A stretch of 64,000 nucleotides of DNA from Aliiroseovarius sp. F47248L (GTDB lineage Bacteria > Pseudomonadota > Alphaproteobacteria > Rhodobacterales > Rhodobacteraceae), in NCBI RefSeq assembly GCF_023016085.1, contig NZ_JALKBF010000001.1, forward strand, positions 2,718,501 through 2,782,500. Reading direction: 5' to 3'. The notes beneath the pieces were generated by a model that ran no database searches, had not been told where the DNA came from, and saw only the letters and a list, made by a program, of their open reading frames with translations. Positions 29,255 through 38,986 of this stretch are shown here, one piece after another; the first letter of the stretch is position 1; each line of letters opens with the position of its first letter. A program made the position numbers and the translations under genes.

Positions 29255-30004
29255 CTATCGGCAGAAGCCCCAGCCGGTGTTTTCCAAATGGAAATGGTCG
29301 GCGTGCAGCTGATTATAGTCTGGCCCAAGCACCAGCCGAAACCAGTCACATGACCCACGCCAAATGCGTCGCAGAAACGCTGCTTCGGGGCCGTCGCTAT
29401 CCCAATCATCCAGCAATGTTAGTCGACGACCATCTGCCAGCCGCACGCCTGTGATGTCGATGGCGTTGGCTTTTGCATGACTGCTCCACCGCCCGTCCGA
29501 TCCGAGACTGGTGCGCATCTTGCGGCAATTATAGCTGCCGATTTGCGTGATCATTGACACCGATGTGCCCAACATCTCCCGCGCCGCTGGCTGCACAACA
29601 TGGTGCTCCCACATCGCCAGTCTGAGCGCTGTAGCGCAACGAGTTTCGACCCTATTCAACCGTGATCCAGCCAATCTAGTTAGCAGCCCGCGCCCTTCAA
29701 TCCCGCAATTCTCGTTCACCTGAAGAGCAGGCATCGGCGAAAATGTAACGCCCGCTTGATCCAGCACTGCGTGGCATTCTGCGACATCGCCCAGCGCGCG
29801 CATCATTTGTAAGCGACTGACAAACGTGACCGGGGCGGCGACTGTCAGCCGTTTCGTTGGGTTCCAATGATCTGGCAATGGCCCATCGGGTCGTAGCAAC
29901 ACCCACAGCGCCACAAGACTGAACAGCGCGGCTGAGAAAACCGCCGACAAAACAGACAGCGCCGCCCAACGTAGACCGGGGCGGCGCTTTTTTACTTCGC
30001 TCAT
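29255..30004 (-). CDS. Extensin-like family protein (putative peptidoglycan-acting, periplasmic)
   Basis: The protein has 249 residues with one N-terminal transmembrane anchor (about 14-36) and a C-terminal extensin-like domain. This domain has the peptidase-M15-like metal motif: SHAKANAIDI and LHADHFHLEN, with conserved Cys residues (NCGIEGRG, SYNCRKM, GSCDW, WGFC). The arrangement predicts a membrane-tethered periplasmic domain, possibly acting on peptidoglycan. No enzymatic activity is established for most members. It lies 9 bp beyond the ahcY stop on the same strand, so it is probably co-transcribed with ahcY. Confidence 0.82.
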   Translation of the reverse strand: MSEVKKRRPGLRWAALSVLSAVFSAALFSLVALWVLLRPDGPLPDHWNPTKRLTVAAPVTFVSRLQMMRALGDVAECHAVLDQAGVTFSPMPALQVNENCGIEGRGLLTRLAGSRLNRVETRCATALRLAMWEHHVVQPAAREMLGTSVSMITQIGSYNCRKMRTSLGSDGRWSSHAKANAIDITGVRLADGRRLTLLDDWDSDGPEAAFLRRIWRGSCDWFRLVLGPDYNQLHADHFHLENTGWGFCR

Positions 30005-30013
30005 CGCGCAGAA

Positions 30014-31405
<1,392 letters not shown>

Positions 31406-31469
31406 GGTGTTTCTCCGGTGCAGAACCCAATACGTTTGCAGGTGCCGTAGCATCCTATCGCCGGGCTGG

Positions 31470-31485
31470 CAATCAAGCCTGATTG
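31470..31485. promoter_or_regulatory. 16-bp palindrome in the ahcY/HD divergent promoter region
   Basis: CAATCA-AGCC-TGATTG is a perfect 6-bp inverted repeat about 65 bases upstream of ahcY and 55 bases upstream of the HD gene. It may be an operator. It is not an FNR site, which would read TTGAT-N4-ATCAA. I cannot name the regulator. Confidence 0.35.
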
Positions 31486-31540
31486 ACTTGGGCCCTAAAA
31501 ACACCAGAGTGCGCCCCTGAACACGCGAGGAGACCACTAT

Positions 31541-32137
31541 ATGCCCAAACAACCGCGCGCATGGCAACGGATGCTGTCCGGTCGCCGTCTGGATCTGCTG
31601 GACCCGACCCCGATGGATATCGAGATCGAGGATATCGCCCACGGGCTGGCCTTTGTGGCGCGTTGGAACGGGCAGACCTTCGGAGACTTCCCCTATTCGG
31701 TGGCCGAGCATTCACTGTTGGTCGAGGCTCTGTTTTACCGGATGAACCCCAAAGTGCCGGTCAAGTGGCGGCTGGCGGCACTTTTGCATGATGCGCCGGA
31801 ATACGTGATTGGTGACATGATCTCTCCGGTGAAATCGGCCGTTGGCCCGGCCTATGGAGAGCTTGACGACCGATTGATGGCGGCCATTCACATCAAATTC
31901 GGCCTGCCTGCGAAACTGCCCGACGCAATCAAGAAGGCGATCAAGAAGGCCGACCGTGTTTCGGCATGGCTTGAAGCCACACAGATCGCAGGCTTTTCGG
32001 TCGAGGAGTCTAACAAGTTCTTTGGCACGCCAAACGCTGAACAGGTCAAGGGATTGTCCATTGCGCTACGCCCCCCTGCCGATGTGCGACGGGACTTTAC
32101 AGCCCGGCACAACGATCTTCTGGGGCAGATGGCATGA
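31541..32137 (+). CDS. HD-domain phosphohydrolase (YfbR-like)
   Basis: The protein has 198 residues. Metal-binding residues of the HD domain are visible: VAEHS (His), [13 protein letters not shown] (His-Asp) and [10 protein letters not shown] (Asp). YfbR-type enzymes are cytosolic 5'-deoxynucleotidases; related HD proteins hydrolyse other phosphates, so specificity is uncertain. The next gene starts within its stop (ATGA). Confidence 0.85.
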   Translation: MPKQPRAWQRMLSGRRLDLLDPTPMDIEIEDIAHGLAFVARWNGQTFGDFPYSVAEHSLLVEALFYRMNPKVPVKWRLAALLHDAPEYVIGDMISPVKSAVGPAYGELDDRLMAAIHIKFGLPAKLPDAIKKAIKKADRVSAWLEATQIAGFSVEESNKFFGTPNAEQVKGLSIALRPPADVRRDFTARHNDLLGQMA

Positions 32138-32640
32138 TCACCACGCGAAAGGCTCGCCCCGCGGACGCGCAAGCCATGTGCGATCTGTTGAACCCAATCA
32201 TCCGCGACGGGTCCACGACCGCGCACCGATCAGAATTCGACGCAGAGCGGATGCGCGTCACGCATGTAGTTAAACCACGACTGATCCGTACGACGCTGGC
32301 ATTTGACAGTGATGATCTGCTGGGATTTCAGCTGCTGGAATGGTCAGATCCAACCTATGACGGTCCCGAGGCCTTGCCAGATGACTGGGCGGTCATCGCA
32401 AGCTTTGTGCGCACAGGACTGCAAGGGCGGGGTGTTGGGAAAGTGTTGTGGCGGGACACGCTGTTGGCCGCCAAACGGGCAAATGTAGTTTCCATTGACG
32501 CCAGCATCCGCACAGATAACCAATCCGGCTTGGCCTATTACTCGAAGCTCGGATTTAGAGACTATTCCAGCATAATTGACATGGTTTTGTCGGATGGAAC
32601 CGTGGTCGACAAGACGCGAAAGCGGTTTGATATCACCTAA
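32134..32640 (+). CDS. GNAT-family N-acetyltransferase
   Basis: This 168-residue GNAT domain has the acetyl-CoA pyrophosphate-binding motif GLQGRGVGKVLWRDTLLAAK and the C-terminal NQSGLAYYSKLGFRDYSS. It resembles phosphinothricin-type acetyltransferases in its N-terminal RKARPADAQAMCDLLNPII. The substrate is unknown. It is coupled to the HD gene (4-bp overlap) and overlaps the convergent lipoprotein gene by 4 bp. Confidence 0.85.
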   Translation: MITTRKARPADAQAMCDLLNPIIRDGSTTAHRSEFDAERMRVTHVVKPRLIRTTLAFDSDDLLGFQLLEWSDPTYDGPEALPDDWAVIASFVRTGLQGRGVGKVLWRDTLLAAKRANVVSIDASIRTDNQSGLAYYSKLGFRDYSSIIDMVLSDGTVVDKTRKRFDIT

Positions 32641-32969
32641 GCGCAGGTTTGCCCCTGCCGCCCTGTCCCGTTGCGCCAACCCACAAACCGTTCCTGCGTG
32701 AAGGTCAGCACCAAATCATTCCACTGCAGTTGTTGAACGATGCCCACCGGGCAACCCTCAAGCCGCAACGCACTGTGGCGACCAAGTTCGCGGTCCATCG
32801 CTGGCACAACGCCTTTCGGCGACCGTCCGAAATCTATTCGTTTGTTCACCGGATCAACCTGAAGCCCTGCACCGTCCGGATGAACGACAACCACGCTTTT
32901 GGTTGGCGTAGGCGCGACGCACGCCGTCAGACCGGCCAGCACCGCAAGTAGGGTCAACGTCCGCATCAC
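32637..32969 (-). CDS. Small hypothetical lipoprotein
   Basis: This 110-residue protein has a signal peptide ending in a lipobox (LTAC, Cys17), so it should be lipidated and exported. The mature part contains VVVVHPDGAGLQVDPVNKRI and PKGVVPAMDRELG, a pattern of small roseobacter lipoproteins that I do not recognise functionally. The start overlaps the regA stop by 4 bp, so it is the last gene of a senC-regA unit. Confidence 0.7.
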   Translation of the reverse strand: MMRTLTLLAVLAGLTACVAPTPTKSVVVVHPDGAGLQVDPVNKRIDFGRSPKGVVPAMDRELGRHSALRLEGCPVGIVQQLQWNDLVLTFTQERFVGWRNGTGRQGQTCA

Positions 32970-33520
32970 TTGGGGCTGCGCTTGGCCAAGATACGCTGCA
33001 ATGTGCGGCGGTGCATGTTCAGACGCCGCGCGGTTTCCGAGACATTACGGTCGCAAAGCTCATAAACCCGCTGAATATGCTCCCACCGGACCCGGTCTGC
33101 CGACATCGGGTTTTCCGGCGGCGGTGGCATTCCATCCGACTTGGCCAGCAGCGCATTCATCACGTCATTCGCATCTGCAGGCTTTGACAGGTAATCATTC
33201 GCACCGATTTTCACCGCAGACACGGCCGTGGCAATTGCACCATATCCCGTCAGCACCACGATCCGGGCATCCGGGCGTTTTTCGCGAATGGTCTCAACGA
33301 CATCCAATCCGTTGCCATCTTCCAGTCGCAGATCAACCACGGCATAGGCAGGCGGGCGGGCGGTGGCGATTGCTTTGCCTGCCGCAACTGACCCAGCGGT
33401 TTCCGGTGCAAACCCGCGCTTTTCCATCGCGCGCGCCAGTCGACGCAAAAACGGTTCGTCATCATCCACAAGCAGCAGGGATGCGTCCTCACCGATCGCT
33501 TCTAGTTCCTGTGCCGTCAT
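32966..33520 (-). CDS. regA: Redox response regulator RegA (PrrA/ActR)
   Basis: The protein has 184 residues. The receiver (about 14-130) has acidic pocket DDD (20-22), phospho-acceptor Asp63 (VVDLRLEDGNGLDVV), the TGYGAIATAV block and KPA lysine. A Pro-rich linker leads to a Fis-type HTH ending NMHRRTLQRILAKRSPK, which is almost invariant in RegA/PrrA. It is the DNA-binding partner of RegB and controls respiration, photosynthesis, nitrogen and carbon fixation genes in relatives. No photosynthesis genes are visible here. Confidence 0.96.
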   Translation of the reverse strand: MTAQELEAIGEDASLLLVDDDEPFLRRLARAMEKRGFAPETAGSVAAGKAIATARPPAYAVVDLRLEDGNGLDVVETIREKRPDARIVVLTGYGAIATAVSAVKIGANDYLSKPADANDVMNALLAKSDGMPPPPENPMSADRVRWEHIQRVYELCDRNVSETARRLNMHRRTLQRILAKRSPK

Positions 33521-33603
33521 CAGACCAACCTCCGGTTCGCGTCTTATTCAACTTTACCTATGCGTTTCGCATCGTAAGGTCAATTTTATCGCGCCGCCAT
33601 TGG

Positions 33604-34233
33604 CTATTTGTCTGAGGCATCAATGAAACATCCAACACGGTCCGCCATCTGATCAGGTGTTTCGTCACGCTTGAAGAAATCGGCAAAACCTGTGTCGGGG
33701 AACATCAGATAAGTAAATGTCGAATGGTCCATCAGGTAGTATTCTTCCTGGCCCTCTTCCGGCTCCTGTTTGCGATAATAGGTCTTGTAGGCCTGACTTG
33801 CAGCTTTCACTTGCTCGGGCGTACCCGTCAGTCCGATCATGTCTTCGTGCATATAGCTGGTGAAATCCGCCAGTTGCTCGGGCGTGTCCCGCTCCGGGTC
33901 GACCGAGATGAAAGCAGACTGAATATCATAGCCGCGGTCCTGCAAAAGGCGCATCGCCTCGGCGTTGCGCGCATTGTCCAGCGGGCAGACATCCGGGCAG
34001 AATGTGTAGCCGAAATAGACAAGCGTCGGCTTTGTGATCACATCTTTGTCCGTCACCAGCGTGCCGTTTTCATCGATCAGCTCGAACGGTCCGCCAATAG
34101 ACGCCGCACCTGTGCCCACAGCACCGGCTCGGCACTGCGCGTACTTATCGGTCTCGCCGGTGGTAACGTACCAGGTTGCGCCCAACAAAGCTGCGACGGC
34201 AACAGCCCCGGTTATGGCATATACACGCATCAT
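33604..34233 (-). CDS. senC: SCO1/SenC/PrrC copper-thioredoxin protein
   Basis: This protein is 209 residues from ATG 34233, which has an AAGGAGA ribosome-binding site. An N-terminal transmembrane anchor (about 4-24) is followed by a periplasmic thioredoxin fold with the copper ligands Cys79 and Cys83 (FCPDVCP) and His170 (DHSTFTYLM). SenC delivers copper to cytochrome c oxidase and in Rhodobacter transmits oxygen status to RegB. The order senC-regA, divergent from regB, is the classical arrangement. Confidence 0.94.
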   Translation of the reverse strand: MMRVYAITGAVAVAALLGATWYVTTGETDKYAQCRAGAVGTGAASIGGPFELIDENGTLVTDKDVITKPTLVYFGYTFCPDVCPLDNARNAEAMRLLQDRGYDIQSAFISVDPERDTPEQLADFTSYMHEDMIGLTGTPEQVKAASQAYKTYYRKQEPEEGQEEYYLMDHSTFTYLMFPDTGFADFFKRDETPDQMADRVGCFIDASDK

Positions 34234-34299
34234 CGGCTTTCTCCTTGATCTTTCGTCGGCATTGATCGTCCTTTTGCGCAGGACTAACAAGGGATCAGA

Positions 34300-35754
34300 A
34301 TGACGCAACCCAAAAAACAGCAAGCGATGGATCACATGATCGAGAACAGCTCAGGCCTTTTGAACCATCGCATGTTTAACGGCGACGGCGAAATTCTACC
34401 CGGTCGTTGGGTTCGCCTTCGCACGCTGGTGGTGTTACGCTGGGCCGCCATTTTCGGACAGATCGCAGCAATCGTAGTGTCGATCTATGCGTTTTCGCTG
34501 CAAATTCCCCTTGGGTTGACGGCGGTCGCCATTGGGTTGGCGGTGATCGCCAATCTGGTCTCGCTAGCTGTGTTTCCAAAAAACGCCCGATTGAACGAGC
34601 GGGATGCAACGGGGATGCTTTTGTTCGACACGCTGCAACTGGCTTTTATGGTCTTTCTGACGGGTGGTCTTCACAACCCGTTCATGGTGCTGATCGTGGC
34701 ACCCGTCACCGTGGCTGCGACCGCTCTTTCCACCCGTGCGACTGTGATCGTTGGCAGCGTTGCCATTGCCGCCACGACGGCGGTCGCTGATTTCAACATT
34801 CCATTACAAACGCGCGACGGCGTCCAAATGCTCATGCCAGATCTGTTCGTGTTCGGCATTTGGGTCGCAGTGGTCACCTCAATCGGTTTTGTGGGCCTTT
34901 ACACGCGCCGTATCTCGTCCGAAATGCGGTCGATGTCCGAGGCGCTTCTGGCCACCCAAATGGCCCTGTCCCGCGAACAGAAGCTGACTGATCTTGGTGG
35001 TGTCGTGGCTGCCGCCGCGCACGAACTGGGCACCCCGCTGGCAACCATCAAGCTGGCGGCATCCGAACTTGTCGATGAACTGGGCGACAAGCAAGATCTG
35101 CGCGACGACGCAGCCTTGATCGGTCAGCAGGCGGATCGATGCCGTGACATTCTGCAGTCGATGGGCCGGGCGGGTAAAGACGACATGCTGATGAAAAGCG
35201 TGCCCCTTGTGACGCTGGTGGAAGAAGCCGCAGAACCCCACGCAGACCGCGGCAAGACGCTGGAAATCTCGGTCATGTCGCAGCTCAATGACCCGTCGGA
35301 CGAACCTGTCGTCGCGCGCCGCCCAGAGATCATCCATGGCCTGCGCAATCTGATTCAGAACGCAGTCGATTTCGCGACAACGACCGTCTGGATCGAGATC
35401 GACTGGACCGAGACTGAGATCAAGTTGCGGATTATCGACGACGGCCGCGGCTACGCCCCGCAGGTGATCGGCTGGATCGGAGACCCTTTCATACGCGGCA
35501 AAAAGCCAGCGCAGGACAAGGGGCAGCGGCGCGAATACAAAGGCATGGGGCTGGGTCTATTCATCGCTAAGGCTCTGCTGGAACGGACCGGCGCGAAGCT
35601 GAGCTTTGCCAATGGAACCGAACCCTATACCGGTCGACCCCATCCGCGCGAGAAATCAGGTGCCATTGCGCAAGTCGTCTGGCCTCGTCTTGCCGGGGGG
35701 ATTGAGAACAAGCCGGCCGCAGGTGGGTTGGGCGACAATATCCCGTTCGAATGA
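34300..35754 (+). CDS. regB: Redox sensor histidine kinase RegB (PrrB)
   Basis: This 484-residue kinase has about six N-terminal transmembrane helices (about 42-200) and the ubiquinone-sensing heptapeptide GGLHNPF (122-128). The H-box AAAAHELGTPLATIKL (His241) is followed by the redox-box Cys281 (ADRCRDILQSMGRAG), and the HATPase has DDGRGYAP and GMGLGLFIAKALLER. Both the quinone site and the redox cysteine known from R. capsulatus RegB are kept, so it should report the state of the quinone pool and cell redox to RegA. Confidence 0.97.
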   Translation: MTQPKKQQAMDHMIENSSGLLNHRMFNGDGEILPGRWVRLRTLVVLRWAAIFGQIAAIVVSIYAFSLQIPLGLTAVAIGLAVIANLVSLAVFPKNARLNERDATGMLLFDTLQLAFMVFLTGGLHNPFMVLIVAPVTVAATALSTRATVIVGSVAIAATTAVADFNIPLQTRDGVQMLMPDLFVFGIWVAVVTSIGFVGLYTRRISSEMRSMSEALLATQMALSREQKLTDLGGVVAAAAHELGTPLATIKLAASELVDELGDKQDLRDDAALIGQQADRCRDILQSMGRAGKDDMLMKSVPLVTLVEEAAEPHADRGKTLEISVMSQLNDPSDEPVVARRPEIIHGLRNLIQNAVDFATTTVWIEIDWTETEIKLRIIDDGRGYAPQVIGWIGDPFIRGKKPAQDKGQRREYKGMGLGLFIAKALLERTGAKLSFANGTEPYTGRPHPREKSGAIAQVVWPRLAGGIENKPAAGGLGDNIPFE

Positions 35755-35766
35755 CGCGGACAGCGA

Positions 35767-35782
35767 TTAAATCTTCATTAAC
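35767..35782 (+). promoter_or_regulatory. CtrA-type box upstream of divL
   Basis: TTAA-ATCTTCA-TTAACC is an exact TTAA-N7-TTAA(C) full CtrA site, 72 bases ahead of the divL ATG and just after regB. Binding by CtrA is inferred from the consensus only. Confidence 0.6.
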
Positions 35783-35853
35783 CAACCCATGACTAGGGTG
35801 GCCTCACTGCCAGACGCGGCGCAACGGGTGCACCGCGGCAGATAGGTGCGCAA

Positions 35854-37437
35854 ATGTTTAACACACTGCTTACAATCGGGGTTGTCCTTGTCGCATTTCT
35901 GACCGCTTTCGTTGCGCTGTTGGCCCTGTCATGGGTCGAAATGCGGCGACGCAAAAGCCTGCGCGACGACGCGGCCACGGCGGATGACCAGTTGGTGTTT
36001 CTGTTCGACAACGAAACGCTGTGCGATGCGACTCCAGCTGCTCGTCATATGCTGCTTGCCGGACGGCCTTCCGGTCCAGATACGGAGTGGCAGCGGTTTG
36101 CGCAGATGCTTCAGAATCGCTTTCCCGATTTAACAAAGCACATGGGTGATCTAGCGGACTTGGGCACGCTAACGCTGACCTCTGCCGATGGTAGCAACCG
36201 GATTATTGCAGAATGGCGCGATGGGTTGGCGCGGATTGAACTGATTGACTGTGAAAGCCACACCACCTCTAAGGCCATGGACAGGCTGAGCTTTGACGCA
36301 ATGCAGCATGAACTTGAAACCCTACGCGCCACGTCCGAGCATCTGCCTCTGATGGTGTGGCGCGAAGATAAAGGCGGCGCGATCACTTGGGCCAACAAAT
36401 CCTATCTGGATCTGGCCGAAAAGATAAGCGATCCGGAAAATCTGGCAGCGTGGCCTCCGCAGAAGGTTTTTCAGCAGGGACAGTTGGTTGACGTTGAAGA
36501 TCTGACTCAGCCCGGACGCGTAGCTGTCCAGCTTGCAGATGATGAAACGCGGCATTGGTTCGATTTGCATAATGCAGATTTAGGCAGCGATAGGCTCTAT
36601 ACTGCCATTCCCGCCGACCGGATTGTTCAGGCAGAATCGTCGCGCAATGAATTCATCACAACGCTGACCAAGACCTTCGCACACTTGCCCATTGGCCTTG
36701 CCATATTCGACCGCAAACGACAGTTGACCCTGTTCAATCCAGCCTTGACGGATTTGGTTGCCCTGCCCGTAGACTTTCTTGTCGGCCGACCAACGCTTTC
36801 CAGTTTTCTGGACCGGCTTCGCGAAAAGCGCATGATGCCCGAGCCGAAAGATTATATCTCGTGGCGGCAGCAGATGTCTGATCTGGAAGCTGCCGCGGTA
36901 AATGGGACCTATGAAGAAACATGGTCACTTCCTACCGGGCAAACCTATCGCGTCACCGGGCGCCCCCATCCTGACGGTGCAGTTGCGTTTCTGTTTGAGG
37001 ATATCAGCGCAGAGATTTCCCTGACCCGGCGTTTTCGGGCCGAGCTTGAGATGGGTCAAGCCGCGCTGGATGGCATTGGCGATGCCATTGCAATATTCAA
37101 CGCAGGAGGCGTTCTGTCGATGTCGAACAAGGCCTATAGCACACTCTGGCAGGATGATCCGTCTGTCACATTGGGTGACGTCAATCTTGGAGATGCCGTT
37201 AAGACATGGCGAAAGGCATGCAGCGACACGCCACTATGGCGAAAACTCAAAGAGTTTGTTGCCTCAAATGGCGAGCGTGAAGCGTGGAGTGACAATACTA
37301 TGCTGTCTGATGGCCAAATGCTGACCTGTTCGGTCACTCCGATGATGCGTGGCGCTACAATGGTTCGGTTCGGGATTGCCGCGACAACAGCCCAGACAGT
37401 GACAGCTTCAGAAAAGTTCCTGCCCGCAGGTGCCTGA
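35854..37437 (+). CDS. divL: DivL-like PAS-domain regulator lacking the kinase domain
   Basis: The protein has 527 residues. One N-terminal transmembrane helix (about 5-28) is followed by several PAS-like segments: about 155-240 with LPLMVWREDKGGAITWANKS, about 265-390 with LPIGLAIFDRKRQLTLFNPAL, and about 395-480 with ALDGIGDAIAIFNAGGVLSM. No H-box or HATPase domain follows, unlike Caulobacter DivL. The rhodobacterial DivL is a kinase-less PAS protein that promotes the CckA-ChpT-CtrA phosphorelay and gene-transfer-agent and motility expression. The neighbours (tsaE, amgK, murU, addB) match the divL locus as I recall it. A CtrA box lies upstream. Confidence 0.75.
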   Translation: MFNTLLTIGVVLVAFLTAFVALLALSWVEMRRRKSLRDDAATADDQLVFLFDNETLCDATPAARHMLLAGRPSGPDTEWQRFAQMLQNRFPDLTKHMGDLADLGTLTLTSADGSNRIIAEWRDGLARIELIDCESHTTSKAMDRLSFDAMQHELETLRATSEHLPLMVWREDKGGAITWANKSYLDLAEKISDPENLAAWPPQKVFQQGQLVDVEDLTQPGRVAVQLADDETRHWFDLHNADLGSDRLYTAIPADRIVQAESSRNEFITTLTKTFAHLPIGLAIFDRKRQLTLFNPALTDLVALPVDFLVGRPTLSSFLDRLREKRMMPEPKDYISWRQQMSDLEAAAVNGTYEETWSLPTGQTYRVTGRPHPDGAVAFLFEDISAEISLTRRFRAELEMGQAALDGIGDAIAIFNAGGVLSMSNKAYSTLWQDDPSVTLGDVNLGDAVKTWRKACSDTPLWRKLKEFVASNGEREAWSDNTMLSDGQMLTCSVTPMMRGATMVRFGIAATTAQTVTASEKFLPAGA

Positions 37438-37478
37438 TCGGGCTTGCGTCACCCCGACAGAGGGATAAAACTCCTGCC

Positions 37479-37976
37479 ATGTCGCAGGCGTTTTTTCATC
37501 AGGGCCTTTTCCCTTCACCGGATCACACCCAGCTATTTGCTGAAAACCTGTCGGCTCACTTACGCCAAGGTGATGTGATTTTGTTGGAAGGTGGGATCGG
37601 TGCCGGAAAGACCCATTTCGCCCGTTCGCTTATACAAGCAATGCAAGCCAGTTCAGGTCGCATAGAGGATGTTCCTTCGCCAACTTTCACGCTTGTGCAA
37701 ACCTATGGCGTTGAGCCGGCCGAGGTCTGGCACGCCGACCTTTATCGCTTGTCTTACCCCGACGAGATCGAAGAGCTGGGTCTGACGCAAGCCTTTGAAG
37801 ATGCCATCTGCCTTGTCGAATGGCCGGACCGCCTGGGCGAGCTTTGGCCCGAGAACGCACTGCTTATGTCATTTGCGACAACCGTAGGTCCGAATCACGA
37901 TGATCAGCGTGTGATCACATTTTCAGGCCGCAAAGAAATTTGGCAAAATCGCGTGCTGGACGCACTGCCATCATGA
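37479..37976 (+). CDS. tsaE: tRNA threonylcarbamoyladenosine ATPase TsaE
   Basis: This 165-residue P-loop ATPase has Walker A EGGIGAGKTHFARSLIQ, the family-specific VPSPTFTLVQTYG switch and a Walker-B-like VWHADLYRL, ending with CLVEWPDRLGELWPENAL. It drives turnover of the TsaB-TsaD complex that makes t6A37 in tRNA. It overlaps amgK by ATGA, so expression is coupled. Confidence 0.96.
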   Translation: MSQAFFHQGLFPSPDHTQLFAENLSAHLRQGDVILLEGGIGAGKTHFARSLIQAMQASSGRIEDVPSPTFTLVQTYGVEPAEVWHADLYRLSYPDEIEELGLTQAFEDAICLVEWPDRLGELWPENALLMSFATTVGPNHDDQRVITFSGRKEIWQNRVLDALPS

Positions 37977-38986
37977 CGGCGCGCGCGCAACAAAGGGCGC
38001 AATTTTTAGCAGTTTCCGGCTGGCAATCTGCATCCACCTCGCCCATCGCGGGTGATGCCTCCGCGCGGTCGTATCAGAGACTAACGCACCCTGTTACTAA
38101 TCAGACAGCCATCTTGATGGATGCCCCAACAGATCATAACGGAACGTCTGCGCCCTTTTTAAGGGTTGCGACCTATCTGAAGAACGCGGATCTGTCGGCA
38201 CCCGACATCCTCGCCTATGATCTTGAAGCGGGATTTCTTCTGCTCGAAGATCTTGGCGACGCGCTTTTTGCAAATGTGATCACAAAGGATGGGACGCTGG
38301 AGCAGCCGCTCTATGAGGCCGCCGTTCAAGTGATCTGTCGTTTGCATGATCACCCAAATCAAGATTTATCATATTATGGTCCGACGCAGATGGCACAGGC
38401 GACAGATCTGGCGTTTCTGCATTATCAGCCGACACCGTTCAAGGCGCTTAGTCATGGCGCGCGGCAGGCGATTGATCAGCTGGACGAGCATCTATCGCAG
38501 ATCGGTGAATTCAACAGCGTATCTTTGCGTGATTTCCACGCCGAAAACCTGATATGGCTTCCTGACCGGGTGGGGGACGCACGTGTTGGTCTGCTGGATT
38601 TTCAGGACGCGGTACAAACTCATCCTGCCTATGATCTGATGTCGCTGATCCGTGATGCACGTCGCGACGTGTCACCCGACCTCGCGGATCACCTGATTTC
38701 AATGTTCTGCCAAATCAAAGACTATAACGAACCCTCATTCCGGGCCGAAGCCGCATTGATATCGGCCCAGCGCAATTTGCGTATCCTGGGTATCTTCGCG
38801 CGCCTATCGCGTGTGATGATGAAACCGCACTACGTTGATCTGATTCCGCGGGTATGGGAACATTTGCAGACCGACCTGGCTCACCCATCGCTTGCAAAGC
38901 TCTCTGCGACATTGACCCCCCTTCTTGACCCGCCAACTCCAACATTCCTGCACACCCTGAGGGCACCATGCCAAACGCCGCAATGA
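37973..38986 (+). CDS. amgK: N-acetylmuramate/N-acetylglucosamine kinase AmgK
   Basis: This 337-residue APH-fold kinase starts at ATG 37973 inside the tsaE stop. It has PIAGDASARSYQRL in the nucleotide-binding N-lobe, the catalytic loop LRDFHAENLIWLPDR and the metal-binding LLDFQDAVQTHPAYDLMSLI. AmgK phosphorylates the anomeric hydroxyl of MurNAc (or GlcNAc) in cell-wall recycling. The adjacent murU, overlapping by 19 bp, provides the next step, which strongly supports this role over an aminoglycoside kinase. Confidence 0.92.
   Translation: MTARAQQRAQFLAVSGWQSASTSPIAGDASARSYQRLTHPVTNQTAILMDAPTDHNGTSAPFLRVATYLKNADLSAPDILAYDLEAGFLLLEDLGDALFANVITKDGTLEQPLYEAAVQVICRLHDHPNQDLSYYGPTQMAQATDLAFLHYQPTPFKALSHGARQAIDQLDEHLSQIGEFNSVSLRDFHAENLIWLPDRVGDARVGLLDFQDAVQTHPAYDLMSLIRDARRDVSPDLADHLISMFCQIKDYNEPSFRAEAALISAQRNLRILGIFARLSRVMMKPHYVDLIPRVWEHLQTDLAHPSLAKLSATLTPLLDPPTPTFLHTLRAPCQTPQ

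Noticed and set aside
31406..31540. SAM or SAH riboswitch ahead of ahcY
   Set aside because: I could not fold a known SAM/SAH aptamer; only a short DNA dyad is evident.
31406..31711. In-frame N-terminal extension of adenosylhomocysteinase to 31711
   Set aside because: It would overlap the divergent HD-domain gene and the intergenic palindrome; the GTG at 31405 has a ribosome-binding site and matches family N-termini.
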